Source: Bacteriovoracaceae bacterium
GTDB taxonomy: Bacteria > Bdellovibrionota > Bacteriovoracia > Bacteriovoracales > Bacteriovoracaceae
Direction: 5' to 3'
DNA length: 64,000 bases
NCBI GenBank assembly: GCA_947377285.1
Contig: CANCFT010000001.1
Span: forward strand, 186,001 to 250,000
Shown: positions 45,909 through 54,708 of the stretch, in pieces
How positions within the stretch are numbered: position 1 is the stretch's first letter
How the letters are laid out: each line of letters opens with the position of its first letter
Notes under the pieces: model-generated
Told to the model about the DNA's origin: nothing
Database searches by the model: none
What the model saw: the letters and a program-made list of their open reading frames with translations, nothing else
Position numbers and translations under genes: made by a program

Positions 45909-46694
45909 ATGATACACGCAAGTTCACTTATAGATCCTTCGGCTAAAATTCATGAATCAGTTAAGATTGGTCCTTTTTGTATTGTAGGACCAAACGTAGA
46001 GATTGGTGCAAACTGCATTTTACATTCTCATGTTGTTATTGAAGGGCATACTACTATTGGCGAAGGAAATATTTTTTATCAAGGCTGCTCAATTGGAGCA
46101 CCTCCTCAAGATACTTCTTATAAAGGTGAACCAACAAAAACAATTATTGGAAATAATAATACTCTACGCGAGTATGTTTCTATTCATCGAGGGACTACTA
46201 AAGAAAATCTTTTCACACAAATTGGTAATAATTGCTTTTTAATGGCCTATGTTCATGTTGGCCATGATGTTATCGTTGGAAATAATTGTACAATTGCAAA
46301 CTCTACCAATTTTGCTGGCCACGTAAAGATTGGCGACCGTGTCGGTATCGGTGGGGGAACACAAATTTCTCAATTTGTTACAGTTGGAAGAGGCGCTTAT
46401 ATTGGTGGTGCAACTGCTATCGACCGAGATATTCCAGTCTTTTGTACAGCGATGGGAAATAGAGTTTACTTAAAAGGAATTAATATTATAGGCCTTAGAC
46501 GTCAAGGGTACTCAAAACAAGAAATTTCAGAAGTCGTCGATTTTTACCGTACGATGGAGTCTTCAGCACTATCTCCTAGAGCTTTCGTTGACCATGCAGA
46601 ATTTATGGCCGAATTTAAAGATAATAGAGTGGTCCTAGAAATGGTGGAACAAATTAAAAAAACAGAAATTGGAATTGCTCCTTTTAATTCATAG
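45909..46694 (+). CDS. lpxA: UDP-N-acetylglucosamine O-acyltransferase
   Basis: LpxA adds the first 3-hydroxyacyl chain to UDP-GlcNAc (or a 3-amino analogue). Hexapeptide repeats run through residues ~1-185 ([18 protein letters not shown]), with REYVSIHRGT and the catalytic His in VHVGHDVIVG. A helical C-terminus follows (IIGLRRQGYSKQEI). Length 261 is normal. The following Gfo/Idh gene raises the question of whether the substrate is the 3-amino sugar, as known for LpxA of Leptospira and Acidithiobacillus. Confidence 0.96.
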   Translation: MIHASSLIDPSAKIHESVKIGPFCIVGPNVEIGANCILHSHVVIEGHTTIGEGNIFYQGCSIGAPPQDTSYKGEPTKTIIGNNNTLREYVSIHRGTTKENLFTQIGNNCFLMAYVHVGHDVIVGNNCTIANSTNFAGHVKIGDRVGIGGGTQISQFVTVGRGAYIGGATAIDRDIPVFCTAMGNRVYLKGINIIGLRRQGYSKQEISEVVDFYRTMESSALSPRAFVDHAEFMAEFKDNRVVLEMVEQIKKTEIGIAPFNS

Positions 46695-46702
46695 GAATAT
46701 TT

Positions 46703-47653
46703 GTGACTAAATTAAAAATTGCAGTGATAGGCTATGGGCATCTTGGTAAATGGCATGCTCAAAAAGCAGAAGCATTTCCTGAACTGGCCGAATTAAAATA
46801 TATAGTAGAAAAATTTCCAGCAGGAATGGATGCGGCTAAAATTGCACATCCAAATGTTCAAGTAATTGATGACATTTCAAAAATCATTCATGATATAGAC
46901 GCGGCTTTTGTCGTCACTCCGACTTCATTTCATTTTGAAATTGTTGAATACTTACTTAAGAATAATAAACACGTTTTTTGTGAAAAGCCGCTTACAGAAA
47001 CGACAGCTCAATCTTTAATTCTTAAAAAATTATTAAGTGATAAAAAACTTGTACTCCAAGTAGGACACTCTGAACGATTTCATCAAGCTTGGGAGAGAAA
47101 AGAAAATTATAAACAATTTTTTCAAGCACCGGCCCATATTACATTAAAAAGAGTAGCTCCTTTTAAAGGTCGAGCAACTGATGTTGATGTCGTCCAAGAC
47201 CTAATGATTCATGATTTAGATCTTTTGGTGTTTCTTTTTGGAGAAACGCCAATAAGTGTAGAGTCGATTGGGTTTAAAATGAGAACGAATCGTTATGATT
47301 ATGTTTCTTCAAATTTTAAATTTAAGTCAGGAAATATTGCAACTATAACAGTTGGTCGTAATCAAACTAAAGAAGTTAGAGAGTTGGAAATTTCAAATAA
47401 ATCGGGAACTCTGCTTGTTGATTTAATGAGAAATGAAATCCAAGAAGCTTTGGGGTCACAATCCGGTCCTGAATTTGTGAGTCTAGATAAGTATGAAAAA
47501 CGTGATCATTTAATGTTAGAGCATAAACATTTTTATGAATCAATACTTATGCACAAGTCACCAATAGTTTCGCTTGAAGATGGACTTTTGGCCGTAAAGC
47601 TTATTGATAAAGTCATAGAAAGTGTTGAGTGCGGACATGAGGTTTTAATTTAA
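46703..47653 (+). CDS. Gfo/Idh/MocA-family oxidoreductase between lpxA and lpxB (possible GnnA)
   Basis: A 316-residue NAD(P)-dependent sugar oxidoreductase. The Rossmann start VIGYGHLGKWHA and the EKP motif (HVFCEKPLTET) with the catalytic Lys are present, along with DLMIHDLDLLVFL. In Acidithiobacillus ferrooxidans gnnA, a gene of this family, lies with gnnB between lpxA and lpxB and makes the 3-keto precursor of 3-amino lipid A sugar. Here the matching transaminase GnnB is not adjacent. Start is GTG, with AGGA 6 bases before. Its stop overlaps the lpxB start (TAATG). Confidence 0.9.
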   Translation: MTKLKIAVIGYGHLGKWHAQKAEAFPELAELKYIVEKFPAGMDAAKIAHPNVQVIDDISKIIHDIDAAFVVTPTSFHFEIVEYLLKNNKHVFCEKPLTETTAQSLILKKLLSDKKLVLQVGHSERFHQAWERKENYKQFFQAPAHITLKRVAPFKGRATDVDVVQDLMIHDLDLLVFLFGETPISVESIGFKMRTNRYDYVSSNFKFKSGNIATITVGRNQTKEVRELEISNKSGTLLVDLMRNEIQEALGSQSGPEFVSLDKYEKRDHLMLEHKHFYESILMHKSPIVSLEDGLLAVKLIDKVIESVECGHEVLI

Positions 47654-48819
47654 TGAATTCTCCTGGCAAGACTTGTTTAATCATAACTGGTGAAAAATCA
47701 GGTGAAGAGCACGCTTTGAGTTTTTTTAAAGAATTAAAATTTCATTCTCCTGATACGAAATTTTTTGGTGTTGGTGGAATTGATTTGCAATCAGCAGGTG
47801 TTGAATTGCTTTATAACCTCAAAGATTTTTCGTCATGGGGCTATAGCGAAGTAATATTCAAAATTCCTTTTTATATGAAGGCCATGTCTCGAATTTTAAA
47901 TGAAGTTGAAAAGCGCAATTGCAAAGTTGCTATTTTAATTGATTATCAATCTTTTAACTTAAAATTAGCAGGTAAATTAAAAGAGCGGGGAGTAGAAGTT
48001 CTTTATTATGTAGCTCCACAGGCTTGGGCCTGGAAAGAGTACCGTGTAAAAAAATTAAGCAAATATGTAAGTACATTATTTACAATTATTCCTTTTGAAA
48101 AAAAATGGTTTGGTGAGCGTGGAGTGAAGAAAGTAGTGAGTATTGATCATCCACTTTTCACCACTTATGAAAAAGACTTATCTAATTTTAAATCAGAATA
48201 CTTTGATATTAATAATTCTAAGCCAATGCGCTTGCTTCTTCTCCCAGGCTCTAGGCACTCTGAAGTCAATTTGCTTTTACCAGAATTTATCGCCAGCGTA
48301 TTACTGTTAAAAAAAGAAATAAACTTAGAAATCTCCATTGTTAAATCTTCGAGTGTCAGGGAAGAACTTTTTGTCCCTTATCAAAAATATTTTGACAAAA
48401 TTTATACTGATGATGAATTAGTCTCTGCTCTAAAGTCTTCAGATTTTGCTCTTGCGGCCAGTGGTACTGTTACGTTGACATGCGCACTTTTTGAAGTGCC
48501 TACCGTTGTTTGTTATAAAACGTCTCTACTTAATCAATTTATTTTCGAAGCCATAGTAAGATACAAATGGTTTATAAGTCTTGCTAATATCGTACAAAAT
48601 CGCGCGGTTTTTCCAGAGCTACTTCAAGATCAAGTCAATAGTTATAATATCGTGTCTCATTTTAAATTTTGGTATTATAATAAACATGAATACCTTGAGG
48701 TAAAAGAGCAGCTTAAACAAACCAAAAAAATGGTCCGAGGTGAGGGAGTTGATATCCCTTTGTTCATATCAAATAGTATTAATTACGCTTATGGAAAAAC
48801 AAAAAATTTCGACAATTAA
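47653..48819 (+). CDS. lpxB: Lipid A disaccharide synthase
   Basis: LpxB condenses UDP-diacyl-glucosamine with lipid X. The 388-residue GT19 glycosyltransferase shows ITGEKSGEEHALSFF near the N-terminus, FFGVGGIDLQSAG, LIDYQSFNLKLA, YYVAPQAWAWKEYRVKKL, LLLPGSRHSEVN and ASGTVTLTCALFEVPTV, all standard. Its start overlaps the preceding stop by one base and its end overlaps lpxK. Confidence 0.96.
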   Translation: MNSPGKTCLIITGEKSGEEHALSFFKELKFHSPDTKFFGVGGIDLQSAGVELLYNLKDFSSWGYSEVIFKIPFYMKAMSRILNEVEKRNCKVAILIDYQSFNLKLAGKLKERGVEVLYYVAPQAWAWKEYRVKKLSKYVSTLFTIIPFEKKWFGERGVKKVVSIDHPLFTTYEKDLSNFKSEYFDINNSKPMRLLLLPGSRHSEVNLLLPEFIASVLLLKKEINLEISIVKSSSVREELFVPYQKYFDKIYTDDELVSALKSSDFALAASGTVTLTCALFEVPTVVCYKTSLLNQFIFEAIVRYKWFISLANIVQNRAVFPELLQDQVNSYNIVSHFKFWYYNKHEYLEVKEQLKQTKKMVRGEGVDIPLFISNSINYAYGKTKNFDN

Positions 48820-49861
48820 AAAAATTATTTTTACTCCACTTTCGTGGATATGGTCGTTTATTTATTACTTACGTCGCATTTTTTATGACTACGGGATGTT
48901 TAAACAACGCTCTTTTCAAGTACCAATTATTTCAGTAGGAAACCTTACGTTTGGTGGTACTGGTAAAACACCATTTACTCTCTGGCTTTCAGAATATCTC
49001 TACACAAAAAATAAAAAAGTCATGATTTTAATGCGTGGATATAAAGGCCGCTTAGAAAACTCGAGTGGACTTTTATATTCAGGTAAAAAAATAAATCCAG
49101 ATGCAAGCGACTACGGTGACGAAGCCCTGTTGTTTGCAAGAAGACTGGAAAATGCCACTGTTGTCGTCGGAAAAAAACGAAGTGAAAATTTAAGTTTTTA
49201 TTTTCCTAAAGTTGAGCCTGATGTTGTGTTGCTTGAAGATGGGCATCAACATATAAAAATCAAAAGAAAACTTAATATTGTTTTATTTGATGCACTTATG
49301 CCGCTTTCTCAGTACAAAGTTGCACCATTAGGTTATATGCGCGAAGGATTTCAAGCACTAAAGGATGCAGATTTGGTAGTCATTGGCCGAGCAGACTTGG
49401 CAAAACCCACTAAGATTATTTCACTTAAAGAATTATTAATTCCGCATTTGCCGAGTGGAATAAAATTTGCAGAAGTGTGTTTTAGACCAAATGGATTTTA
49501 TAATTGCTCATATGATTTAGCTTATACTCTAGACCAAATTAGAAACCGAAAAGTCATTTGTGTCGCAGGTGTAGCCAATCCACAATCTTTTTTTAAATTA
49601 CTAGAAGATTTAGGAGCAGAAATTTTAGTGACAGAATCTTTTCCTGATCACCATTTTTTTAAACCAGATGAGATTAATTCTCTGCTTTCTTATGCTAAAA
49701 GTGAAGATGCATTGATCGTCACTACTGAAAAAGATATCGTGAGAATAAAAAAAATAGTCAATGATGAGAGCATCGTTTTCTTAGAGGTTGATATACATTT
49801 CTTGTCCGGTGAAAAAGAAACAAAAAATATAATAGACTCATGTTTTAATAATATTTATTAA
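48791..49861 (+). CDS. lpxK: Tetraacyldisaccharide 4'-kinase
   Basis: LpxK phosphorylates the lipid A disaccharide at the 4' position at the inner membrane. The N-terminal membrane-binding helix (SFIYYLRRIFYDYGMFK) leads to the P-loop VGNLTFGGTGKTPF. LEDGHQHIKIKRKLNIVLFDA and SFPDHHFF follow. I chose ATG at 48791, 29 bases inside lpxB, because the family N-terminus aligns there; an earlier in-frame ATG at 48740 adds unrelated residues. No clear ribosome site, so coupling to lpxB is likely. Confidence 0.94.
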   Translation: MEKQKISTIKKIIFTPLSWIWSFIYYLRRIFYDYGMFKQRSFQVPIISVGNLTFGGTGKTPFTLWLSEYLYTKNKKVMILMRGYKGRLENSSGLLYSGKKINPDASDYGDEALLFARRLENATVVVGKKRSENLSFYFPKVEPDVVLLEDGHQHIKIKRKLNIVLFDALMPLSQYKVAPLGYMREGFQALKDADLVVIGRADLAKPTKIISLKELLIPHLPSGIKFAEVCFRPNGFYNCSYDLAYTLDQIRNRKVICVAGVANPQSFFKLLEDLGAEILVTESFPDHHFFKPDEINSLLSYAKSEDALIVTTEKDIVRIKKIVNDESIVFLEVDIHFLSGEKETKNIIDSCFNNIY

Positions 49862-49901
49862 ATTTAAAAAAAATGAGCATTGAATAAATGGATTTATAAA
49901 G

Positions 49902-50999
49902 ATGAACTCAACAATATTACAATACGTTCTCATCTCAACACTTTTGACTTCATGTGGTGGTTTTGAAAAAGATAAAAATAGCTTATTAAACAAACCAGAT
50001 CATAAAGACCTTGTGAATAGTTTTGAACTTAGCCGTGACCAAGCTCAACATTTTCAAGAGCAAGTCGTTACTCCTGAGTCCCTTAAAGCTGCCGAAGAAA
50101 AAACTCAAGAAAAAAGTACTAAAAAATCTAAAAAGAAAAAAAATGCAACTATAGAGGCATCAAAGTTAAGTACTGAAACTGCAGCTGCAAAAAGTATTCA
50201 AAATACTCATGCAGGATTTAATTATCCGGCCGATTATCCACAAGATTTAAAAGATTATGACAATGTTTCAAAGAGTATTTGGGAAAAGTTTAAGCCAATG
50301 TTTTTTCAAGGTGAACAGTCTATCATGGCAATTTCCTATTTAGGAGTAACTGCTGGTTATATTACAATCTCATCAAAAAACATTGTAAAAATTAACGACA
50401 AGATGGCCTTTCATTATTACGCACGCTTTAAATCAAAAGAGGCTTATAGTTATTTTTATTGGCTCGATGATACTATTGAAACATTTATTGAAAAATCTGA
50501 TTTTCTCCCAATGAAATATTCTTTAATCCAAAGAGAGAAGAAACAAAATGTAGATGATTTAGAGCTTTTTGATTTTAAAAAATTAAAAACTTTCCATTGG
50601 TATAAGCGAGTGAAGGAAGGAAGTAATAAAGAAGAAAAAATTGAGAATTATATACCTCGGTTTTCTCAAGATTCTTTTTCCGCTTTACAGTTTGTAAGAG
50701 GACTCCCGCTTCACAAAGGTGATCTCTATGATTTTCCTGTTGTAACAAGGGGAAAACCTTGGCTCTTAAAAATTGAAGTGATGGGTGAAGAAACGGTTTC
50801 AATAAATGGAAATGATATGAAAACTTTTAGATTAAAAGCGGAAACACATTTCCCAGGAGTCCTTCAAAAAAGTGGGGATATTAATTTTTGGTATTCTGCA
50901 GACGAATACAGAAACTTGGTTAAATTTCAGGCAAAAGTTAAAATTGGCTCAATTAATGGAGAGCTCGTTGAATTTAAGCCGGGTGTCTTAGTTAAATAA
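49902..50999 (+). CDS. DUF3108-type lipoprotein
   Basis: A 365-residue predicted lipoprotein: MNSTILQYVLISTLLTSCGG with lipobox LTSC. A Lys/Glu-rich linker (~60-100, including KSTKKSKKKKN) precedes a beta-rich domain (~130-365) resembling DUF3108 proteins (ISYLGVTAGYITISSKN, YYARFKSKEAYSYFYWLDD, FWYSADEYRNLVKFQAKV). The family is found near outer-membrane genes and its role is unsettled. It follows lpxK by 40 bp. Confidence 0.82.
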   Translation: MNSTILQYVLISTLLTSCGGFEKDKNSLLNKPDHKDLVNSFELSRDQAQHFQEQVVTPESLKAAEEKTQEKSTKKSKKKKNATIEASKLSTETAAAKSIQNTHAGFNYPADYPQDLKDYDNVSKSIWEKFKPMFFQGEQSIMAISYLGVTAGYITISSKNIVKINDKMAFHYYARFKSKEAYSYFYWLDDTIETFIEKSDFLPMKYSLIQREKKQNVDDLELFDFKKLKTFHWYKRVKEGSNKEEKIENYIPRFSQDSFSALQFVRGLPLHKGDLYDFPVVTRGKPWLLKIEVMGEETVSINGNDMKTFRLKAETHFPGVLQKSGDINFWYSADEYRNLVKFQAKVKIGSINGELVEFKPGVLVK

Positions 51000-51028
51000 A
51001 ACTAAAAAATTTAATAATAAGGAATAAC

Positions 51029-52195
51029 TTGGTTAATAAATATGCGCGCAATATACTTTATCTTCTCCCCACAAGGGACTGGAGTACTAAAGAGCGTTTT
51101 GCTTTTCGCGATATGATGTTAGCTAAAAAACATGGATATAATATATACTTATGTACTTACGAAGATTCATTTTTAGCTAAAATTGCTGCCGATTTAGAAA
51201 TCATAATTGTTCCATTTAAAGAGCATTTTTTTAACCGATTAACTATTTTTCACAAGCATTACTCACTAGCTCAAATTAATAAATTGGCCCATATCGATAT
51301 TGTCCACTGCTATGATTTTAATTTATTATTTTCACTGAGTGTTCAATTAAAAACAGAAAATCTTACGGCATTAGTAATTACTCAAGACCATGTTATCGAC
51401 AAACCCCTGCAGCGTTTTTGGTACCGGGCCTTAATATCAAGGATTGATTCACTCATCATGGTGAATAAAAATTTAAAACAAGATGCTGTAGGGAATTTAG
51501 GTTTACCACTCAAAAAAATTGAATATTTCGGGATGGGCTTAAAGCTTGAAACACCTAGTGAGCCCGAAACTTTGGCCATTAATTTTGAGTTGTACAAAGA
51601 TTATTTCTTAGCTGGAACCTATGTTTCACCTGAAGTTTCAGACCTCTCGACATTAACTCCACTTTTATCGGCGCTAAAAGTACTCAATGAAAAGATACCT
51701 GGTGGTAAAAAAAGCAAATTGGTATTTATTTCGGCAGTTGCTTTTCAAGAAATAGGTATTTTAGCTGAAATTATGCAGCAAGTAAAAGATCAAGAACTCC
51801 AAGAAGATGTTTTATTCGTTACGACTCAGGATATTGTCGGAGTTGTGTCTTGCCTCAGTCTTTGGATCAGTAGCTGCCCTAAAGAGTTAGTTGAAGATTT
51901 TGCCATTTCGGCCCTCATGCAAGAAGTCCCAGCAATCTTTGCTAGAAACTTTTGTACAAAGGATATCATTGAAGAATACGAGGGGGTCGGAGAAACTTAT
52001 AAGCTCTACGATGCTCGTGAACTCCGTGATAAATGGGAAAAAGTCATCCTTGGCAATGCCGTTTTTAAACAAAAAACCAGGCTCTATAAATACTTTATTG
52101 AAAAAGAACATTCCTATAAAACTTACAAGGTTCAGCTCTTAAATCTCTATACTCGCACAGTTCAGCGGCGGGCCCGTCTGTTTCGTAAAGTTTAG
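51029..52195 (+). CDS. Glycosyltransferase-like protein (GT-B fold)
   Basis: A 388-residue soluble protein resembling GT4-type glycosyltransferases: MMLAKKHGYNIYLCT early, then DIVHCYDFNLLFSLSV as an N-terminal Rossmann element, LIMVNKNLKQDAV as the linker region, and a second Rossmann half with VGVVSCLSLWISSCPKELVEDFAISALMQEVPAIFAR. The usual EGxxxxxLEA nucleotide-sugar motif is only loosely kept (ELVEDFAISALM), so it may use an unusual donor or be inactive. Start is TTG with AAGGA 6 bases upstream. It follows the lipid A genes, consistent with envelope glycan synthesis. Confidence 0.75.
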   Translation: MVNKYARNILYLLPTRDWSTKERFAFRDMMLAKKHGYNIYLCTYEDSFLAKIAADLEIIIVPFKEHFFNRLTIFHKHYSLAQINKLAHIDIVHCYDFNLLFSLSVQLKTENLTALVITQDHVIDKPLQRFWYRALISRIDSLIMVNKNLKQDAVGNLGLPLKKIEYFGMGLKLETPSEPETLAINFELYKDYFLAGTYVSPEVSDLSTLTPLLSALKVLNEKIPGGKKSKLVFISAVAFQEIGILAEIMQQVKDQELQEDVLFVTTQDIVGVVSCLSLWISSCPKELVEDFAISALMQEVPAIFARNFCTKDIIEEYEGVGETYKLYDARELRDKWEKVILGNAVFKQKTRLYKYFIEKEHSYKTYKVQLLNLYTRTVQRRARLFRKV

Positions 52196-52205
52196 GCTTT
52201 TAGCC

Positions 52206-52234
52206 TGGACAAAATAGCTAAATTAAAGTATAGT
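52206..52234 (+). promoter_or_regulatory. Predicted sigma70 promoter of rpsA
   Basis: TGGACA (52206-52211), a 17-base spacer and TATAGT (52229-52234). The transcript would have an 80-base leader containing a hairpin. Confidence 0.6.
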
Positions 52235-52278
52235 CCAACCTCAAATCTAGTAACTCTTTTTTAAAGTAGAAGCTGGGG

Positions 52279-52298
52279 CCAACCGGTCAAAGGGTTGG
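52279..52298 (+). promoter_or_regulatory. 5' leader hairpin of rpsA
   Basis: CCAACC and GGTTGG form a 6-bp stem around an 8-base loop, about 20 bases before the rpsA start. rpsA is autoregulated through leader structure in E. coli, so this may serve a similar role; evidence is positional only. Confidence 0.35.
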
Positions 52299-52321
52299 TA
52301 AAAAAATTTCTCGAGGTATTT

Positions 52322-54037
52322 ATGGTACAAAAACAAGAACTAAAACAAAATTGGATGAAGGGTTACGACGTCGTCATTGGTGAAGACGTTGAAACAGTGA
52401 TTACAACGGATTTTAGTGAATTACTGCACTCGTCAGCGTCTAAGAATTTTGAAGAAGGTGAAGTGTTCATGGGAACAATCATCAGCATCGGTCAAGACTA
52501 CGTAACTGTAGACATCGGTTACAAACAAGAAGGACTTGTCTCTGTAAAAGAATTCCAAAACTACGATGGATCACTGAAAATTAAATCAGGTGACCTCATT
52601 GAAGTTTACTTGGAAAAATTAGAATCAAACATGGGGAACCTGATCTTGTCGAAAGACAAAGCAGAAATCCTTAAAGCATGGGACAGAATCTCTCTTGCTT
52701 GCGAATCTGGAGAACCATTAACTGGTACAGTTATCGCAAAAGTTAAGGGTGGTCTCTCTGTTGATATCGGAGTTAAAGCTTTCCTACCAGGATCGCAAAT
52801 TGACATCCGTCCAACGAGATATTTAGATAAATACATTGGTAAAACAATGGAATTCAAAGTTATCAAGTTTAACAAAAAACGTGGGAACATCGTTCTTTCT
52901 CGTCGTGCTATCCTTGCTGAAGAAAGAGGAAAAATGCGCGGTGAAATTCTTTCTCAAATTGAAGAAGGAATGGTTGTTAAAGGGATCGTTAAAAACATTA
53001 CTGACTACGGTGCATTCATTGACCTTGGTGGTATCGACGGTCTTCTTCACATTACAGATATGTCATGGGGAAGAGTTAAACATCCAAGCAATATCCTAAA
53101 CATCGGGGACGAAATCGAAGTTAAGATTCTTAAATTTGATACAGATAAAGAGAGAGTTTCTCTTGGTCTAAAACAAGTTCAAGCTAATCCATGGGAAGAA
53201 GCTAAAACTAAATACATCCCAGGAACTAAAGTTGCTGGTGAAATCGTGTCTGTTAAAGACTACGGTGTGTTCATTGAACTTGACGACGGAATCGAAGGAT
53301 TAATCCACGTTTCTGAAATGTCATGGACTAACAAAATTAAAAACCCAACTAAACACTTCAATGCTGGCGACAGAATCGAAGCTCAAGTATTAGACGTAGA
53401 TGTTGAAAACAAGAGAATTTCTCTTGGCTTAAAACAACTTCAAGCTAATCCTTGGGACGCTCTAGTAGCGAAATACAAAGTTGGCGATAAAGTTAAAGGG
53501 AAAGTTAAATCAATCGTTGATTTCGGCGTATTCGTTGAAGTTGGTGAAGATATGGACGCTCTTATCCACGTTTCAGACGTTTCTTGGACAAGAAAAAATA
53601 TTGTCTTAACTGAAGAATTCAAAGAAGGACAAACTGTTGAAGCAATGGTTATGGCCGTTGATAAAGAAAACCAAAAATTCTCTCTTGGTCTTAAACAACT
53701 AGAAGAAGATCCATGGAAAAAAATTGAATCAAGATTCCCAGTGGGAACAGTTGTAGAAGCAGAAGTTGTTCGTGTAACGGACTTCGGAGCATTCGTAGAA
53801 CTTGAAACTGGTATCGAAGGTTTAATTCATATTTCTGAACTTTCAGAAGACAGAGTTGAAAAACCATCTGACGTAATCAAAAAGGGTGATAAACCTAAAG
53901 CTATGGTTATTTCAGTTGATAAAGAAGCCAAGAAAATCGCTCTTTCAATGAAAGCTGCTGCAGGAAGCGGAGAGTACAAATCTGCTGAGAGAGCTAAATC
54001 AGCGACTCTTGCTGATAAATTCAAAGACTTGAAATAA
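52322..54037 (+). CDS. rpsA: 30S ribosomal protein S1
   Basis: S1 recruits mRNA to the 30S subunit. The 571-residue protein has six S1 RNA-binding repeats, starting near GEVFMGTIISIGQDYV, GEPLTGTVIAKVKGGL, GMVVKGIVKNITDYGAF, GTKVAGEIVSVKDYGVF, GDKVKGKVKSIVDFGVF and GTVVEAEVVRVTDFGAF, the number found in E. coli. I chose ATG at 52322 with GAGG 5 bases upstream. Codon use is strongly biased to C-ending codons, as expected for a highly expressed gene. A strong terminator follows. Confidence 0.97.
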   Translation: MVQKQELKQNWMKGYDVVIGEDVETVITTDFSELLHSSASKNFEEGEVFMGTIISIGQDYVTVDIGYKQEGLVSVKEFQNYDGSLKIKSGDLIEVYLEKLESNMGNLILSKDKAEILKAWDRISLACESGEPLTGTVIAKVKGGLSVDIGVKAFLPGSQIDIRPTRYLDKYIGKTMEFKVIKFNKKRGNIVLSRRAILAEERGKMRGEILSQIEEGMVVKGIVKNITDYGAFIDLGGIDGLLHITDMSWGRVKHPSNILNIGDEIEVKILKFDTDKERVSLGLKQVQANPWEEAKTKYIPGTKVAGEIVSVKDYGVFIELDDGIEGLIHVSEMSWTNKIKNPTKHFNAGDRIEAQVLDVDVENKRISLGLKQLQANPWDALVAKYKVGDKVKGKVKSIVDFGVFVEVGEDMDALIHVSDVSWTRKNIVLTEEFKEGQTVEAMVMAVDKENQKFSLGLKQLEEDPWKKIESRFPVGTVVEAEVVRVTDFGAFVELETGIEGLIHISELSEDRVEKPSDVIKKGDKPKAMVISVDKEAKKIALSMKAAAGSGEYKSAERAKSATLADKFKDLK

Positions 54038-54072
54038 TTATAAAAAGTTATAACCTAACTTAAATTATTAAA

Positions 54073-54100
54073 GGGCCTTCCTATGGAAGGCCCTTTTTTT
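54073..54100 (+). terminator. Rho-independent terminator after rpsA
   Basis: A perfect 9-bp stem GGGCCTTCC / GGAAGGCCC around TAT, followed by seven T. Confidence 0.92.
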
Positions 54101-54178
54101 ATGCCCAATGAAATACCGCAAATTGACTTCATTTCGATGAAAATGTAGAAGATTTATTCATTCAAATGAGAGGTATTC

Positions 54179-54490
54179 ATGAAAAACTTACTGGCCGCAT
54201 TATCTTTTTTTGTTATTTTTTCTGGAGCCGCTAATGCGTTTCAACTCCAAGCTCAATGCCAATTTAACCAATTCCAAGGTGAATGTACGGTGACGAATTT
54301 AACTTTCAACGTAGCAAGCTGCCAGCTTCAAATACAAGGATTAACTCGCTCAGGTGCTTACTTCTACGGCTACGAGAATGTAAATTTATTCCCAGGACAA
54401 ATGGGCTACGCTTACGTCAATGCTAATAATGGATATATTGATCCACTAATTAGTGTAAGTGGATTTGCAAACTGCGTGTCTCCGCAATAA
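54179..54490 (+). CDS. Small secreted protein of unknown function
   Basis: A 103-residue exported protein with signal peptide MKNLLAALSFFVIFSGAANA. The mature ~83 residues are rich in Gln, Asn, Gly and Tyr with four cysteines (QAQC, GEC, ASC, ANC), suggesting two disulfides in a small beta fold. Codons are biased to C-ending forms, suggesting good expression. It has its own terminator (54524). No family is recognised. Confidence 0.78.
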   Translation: MKNLLAALSFFVIFSGAANAFQLQAQCQFNQFQGECTVTNLTFNVASCQLQIQGLTRSGAYFYGYENVNLFPGQMGYAYVNANNGYIDPLISVSGFANCVSPQ

Positions 54491-54523
54491 ATTTCTTTTA
54501 AACAAAAAATTATAACTATTAGC

Positions 54524-54546
54524 GCCCTCGCACTGAGGGCCTTTTT
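54524..54546 (+). terminator. Rho-independent terminator after the small secreted gene
   Basis: A 6-bp stem GCCCTC / GAGGGC around GCACT, followed by C and five T. Confidence 0.8.
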
Positions 54547-54550
54547 GTTT

Positions 54551-54670
54551 CCAGATATTTCTAGTCAGATGTTTCTGATTGGCAACAGATCGTAACCCAA
54601 CTCTTTTAATCAACTCGTATCCAGACATTTTTTATCAGATGTTTCCAAACGGTAACAGATTGTTACCAAA
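54551..54670 (+). repeat. Two ~50-bp imperfect direct repeats, 70 bp apart, upstream of a regulator gene
   Basis: Positions 54551-54600 and 54621-54670 match at about 38 of 50 bases. Both contain CCAGA-ATTT, TCAGATGTTTC and AACAGAT. In the second copy GGTAACA and TGTTACC (54651-54667) form a perfect 7-base palindrome around GAT. The region ends 38 bases before the regulator start codon, so it looks like an operator array, perhaps autoregulatory. Confidence 0.55.
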
Positions 54671-54708
54671 GTTCTTTCTTATTTTTAAAATCAAACGATA
54701 ATAAATTT

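Noticed and set aside
52606-53622. Open frames in other phases within rpsA
   Set aside because: They are shadows caused by strong codon bias in rpsA; the six S1 domains account for the region.
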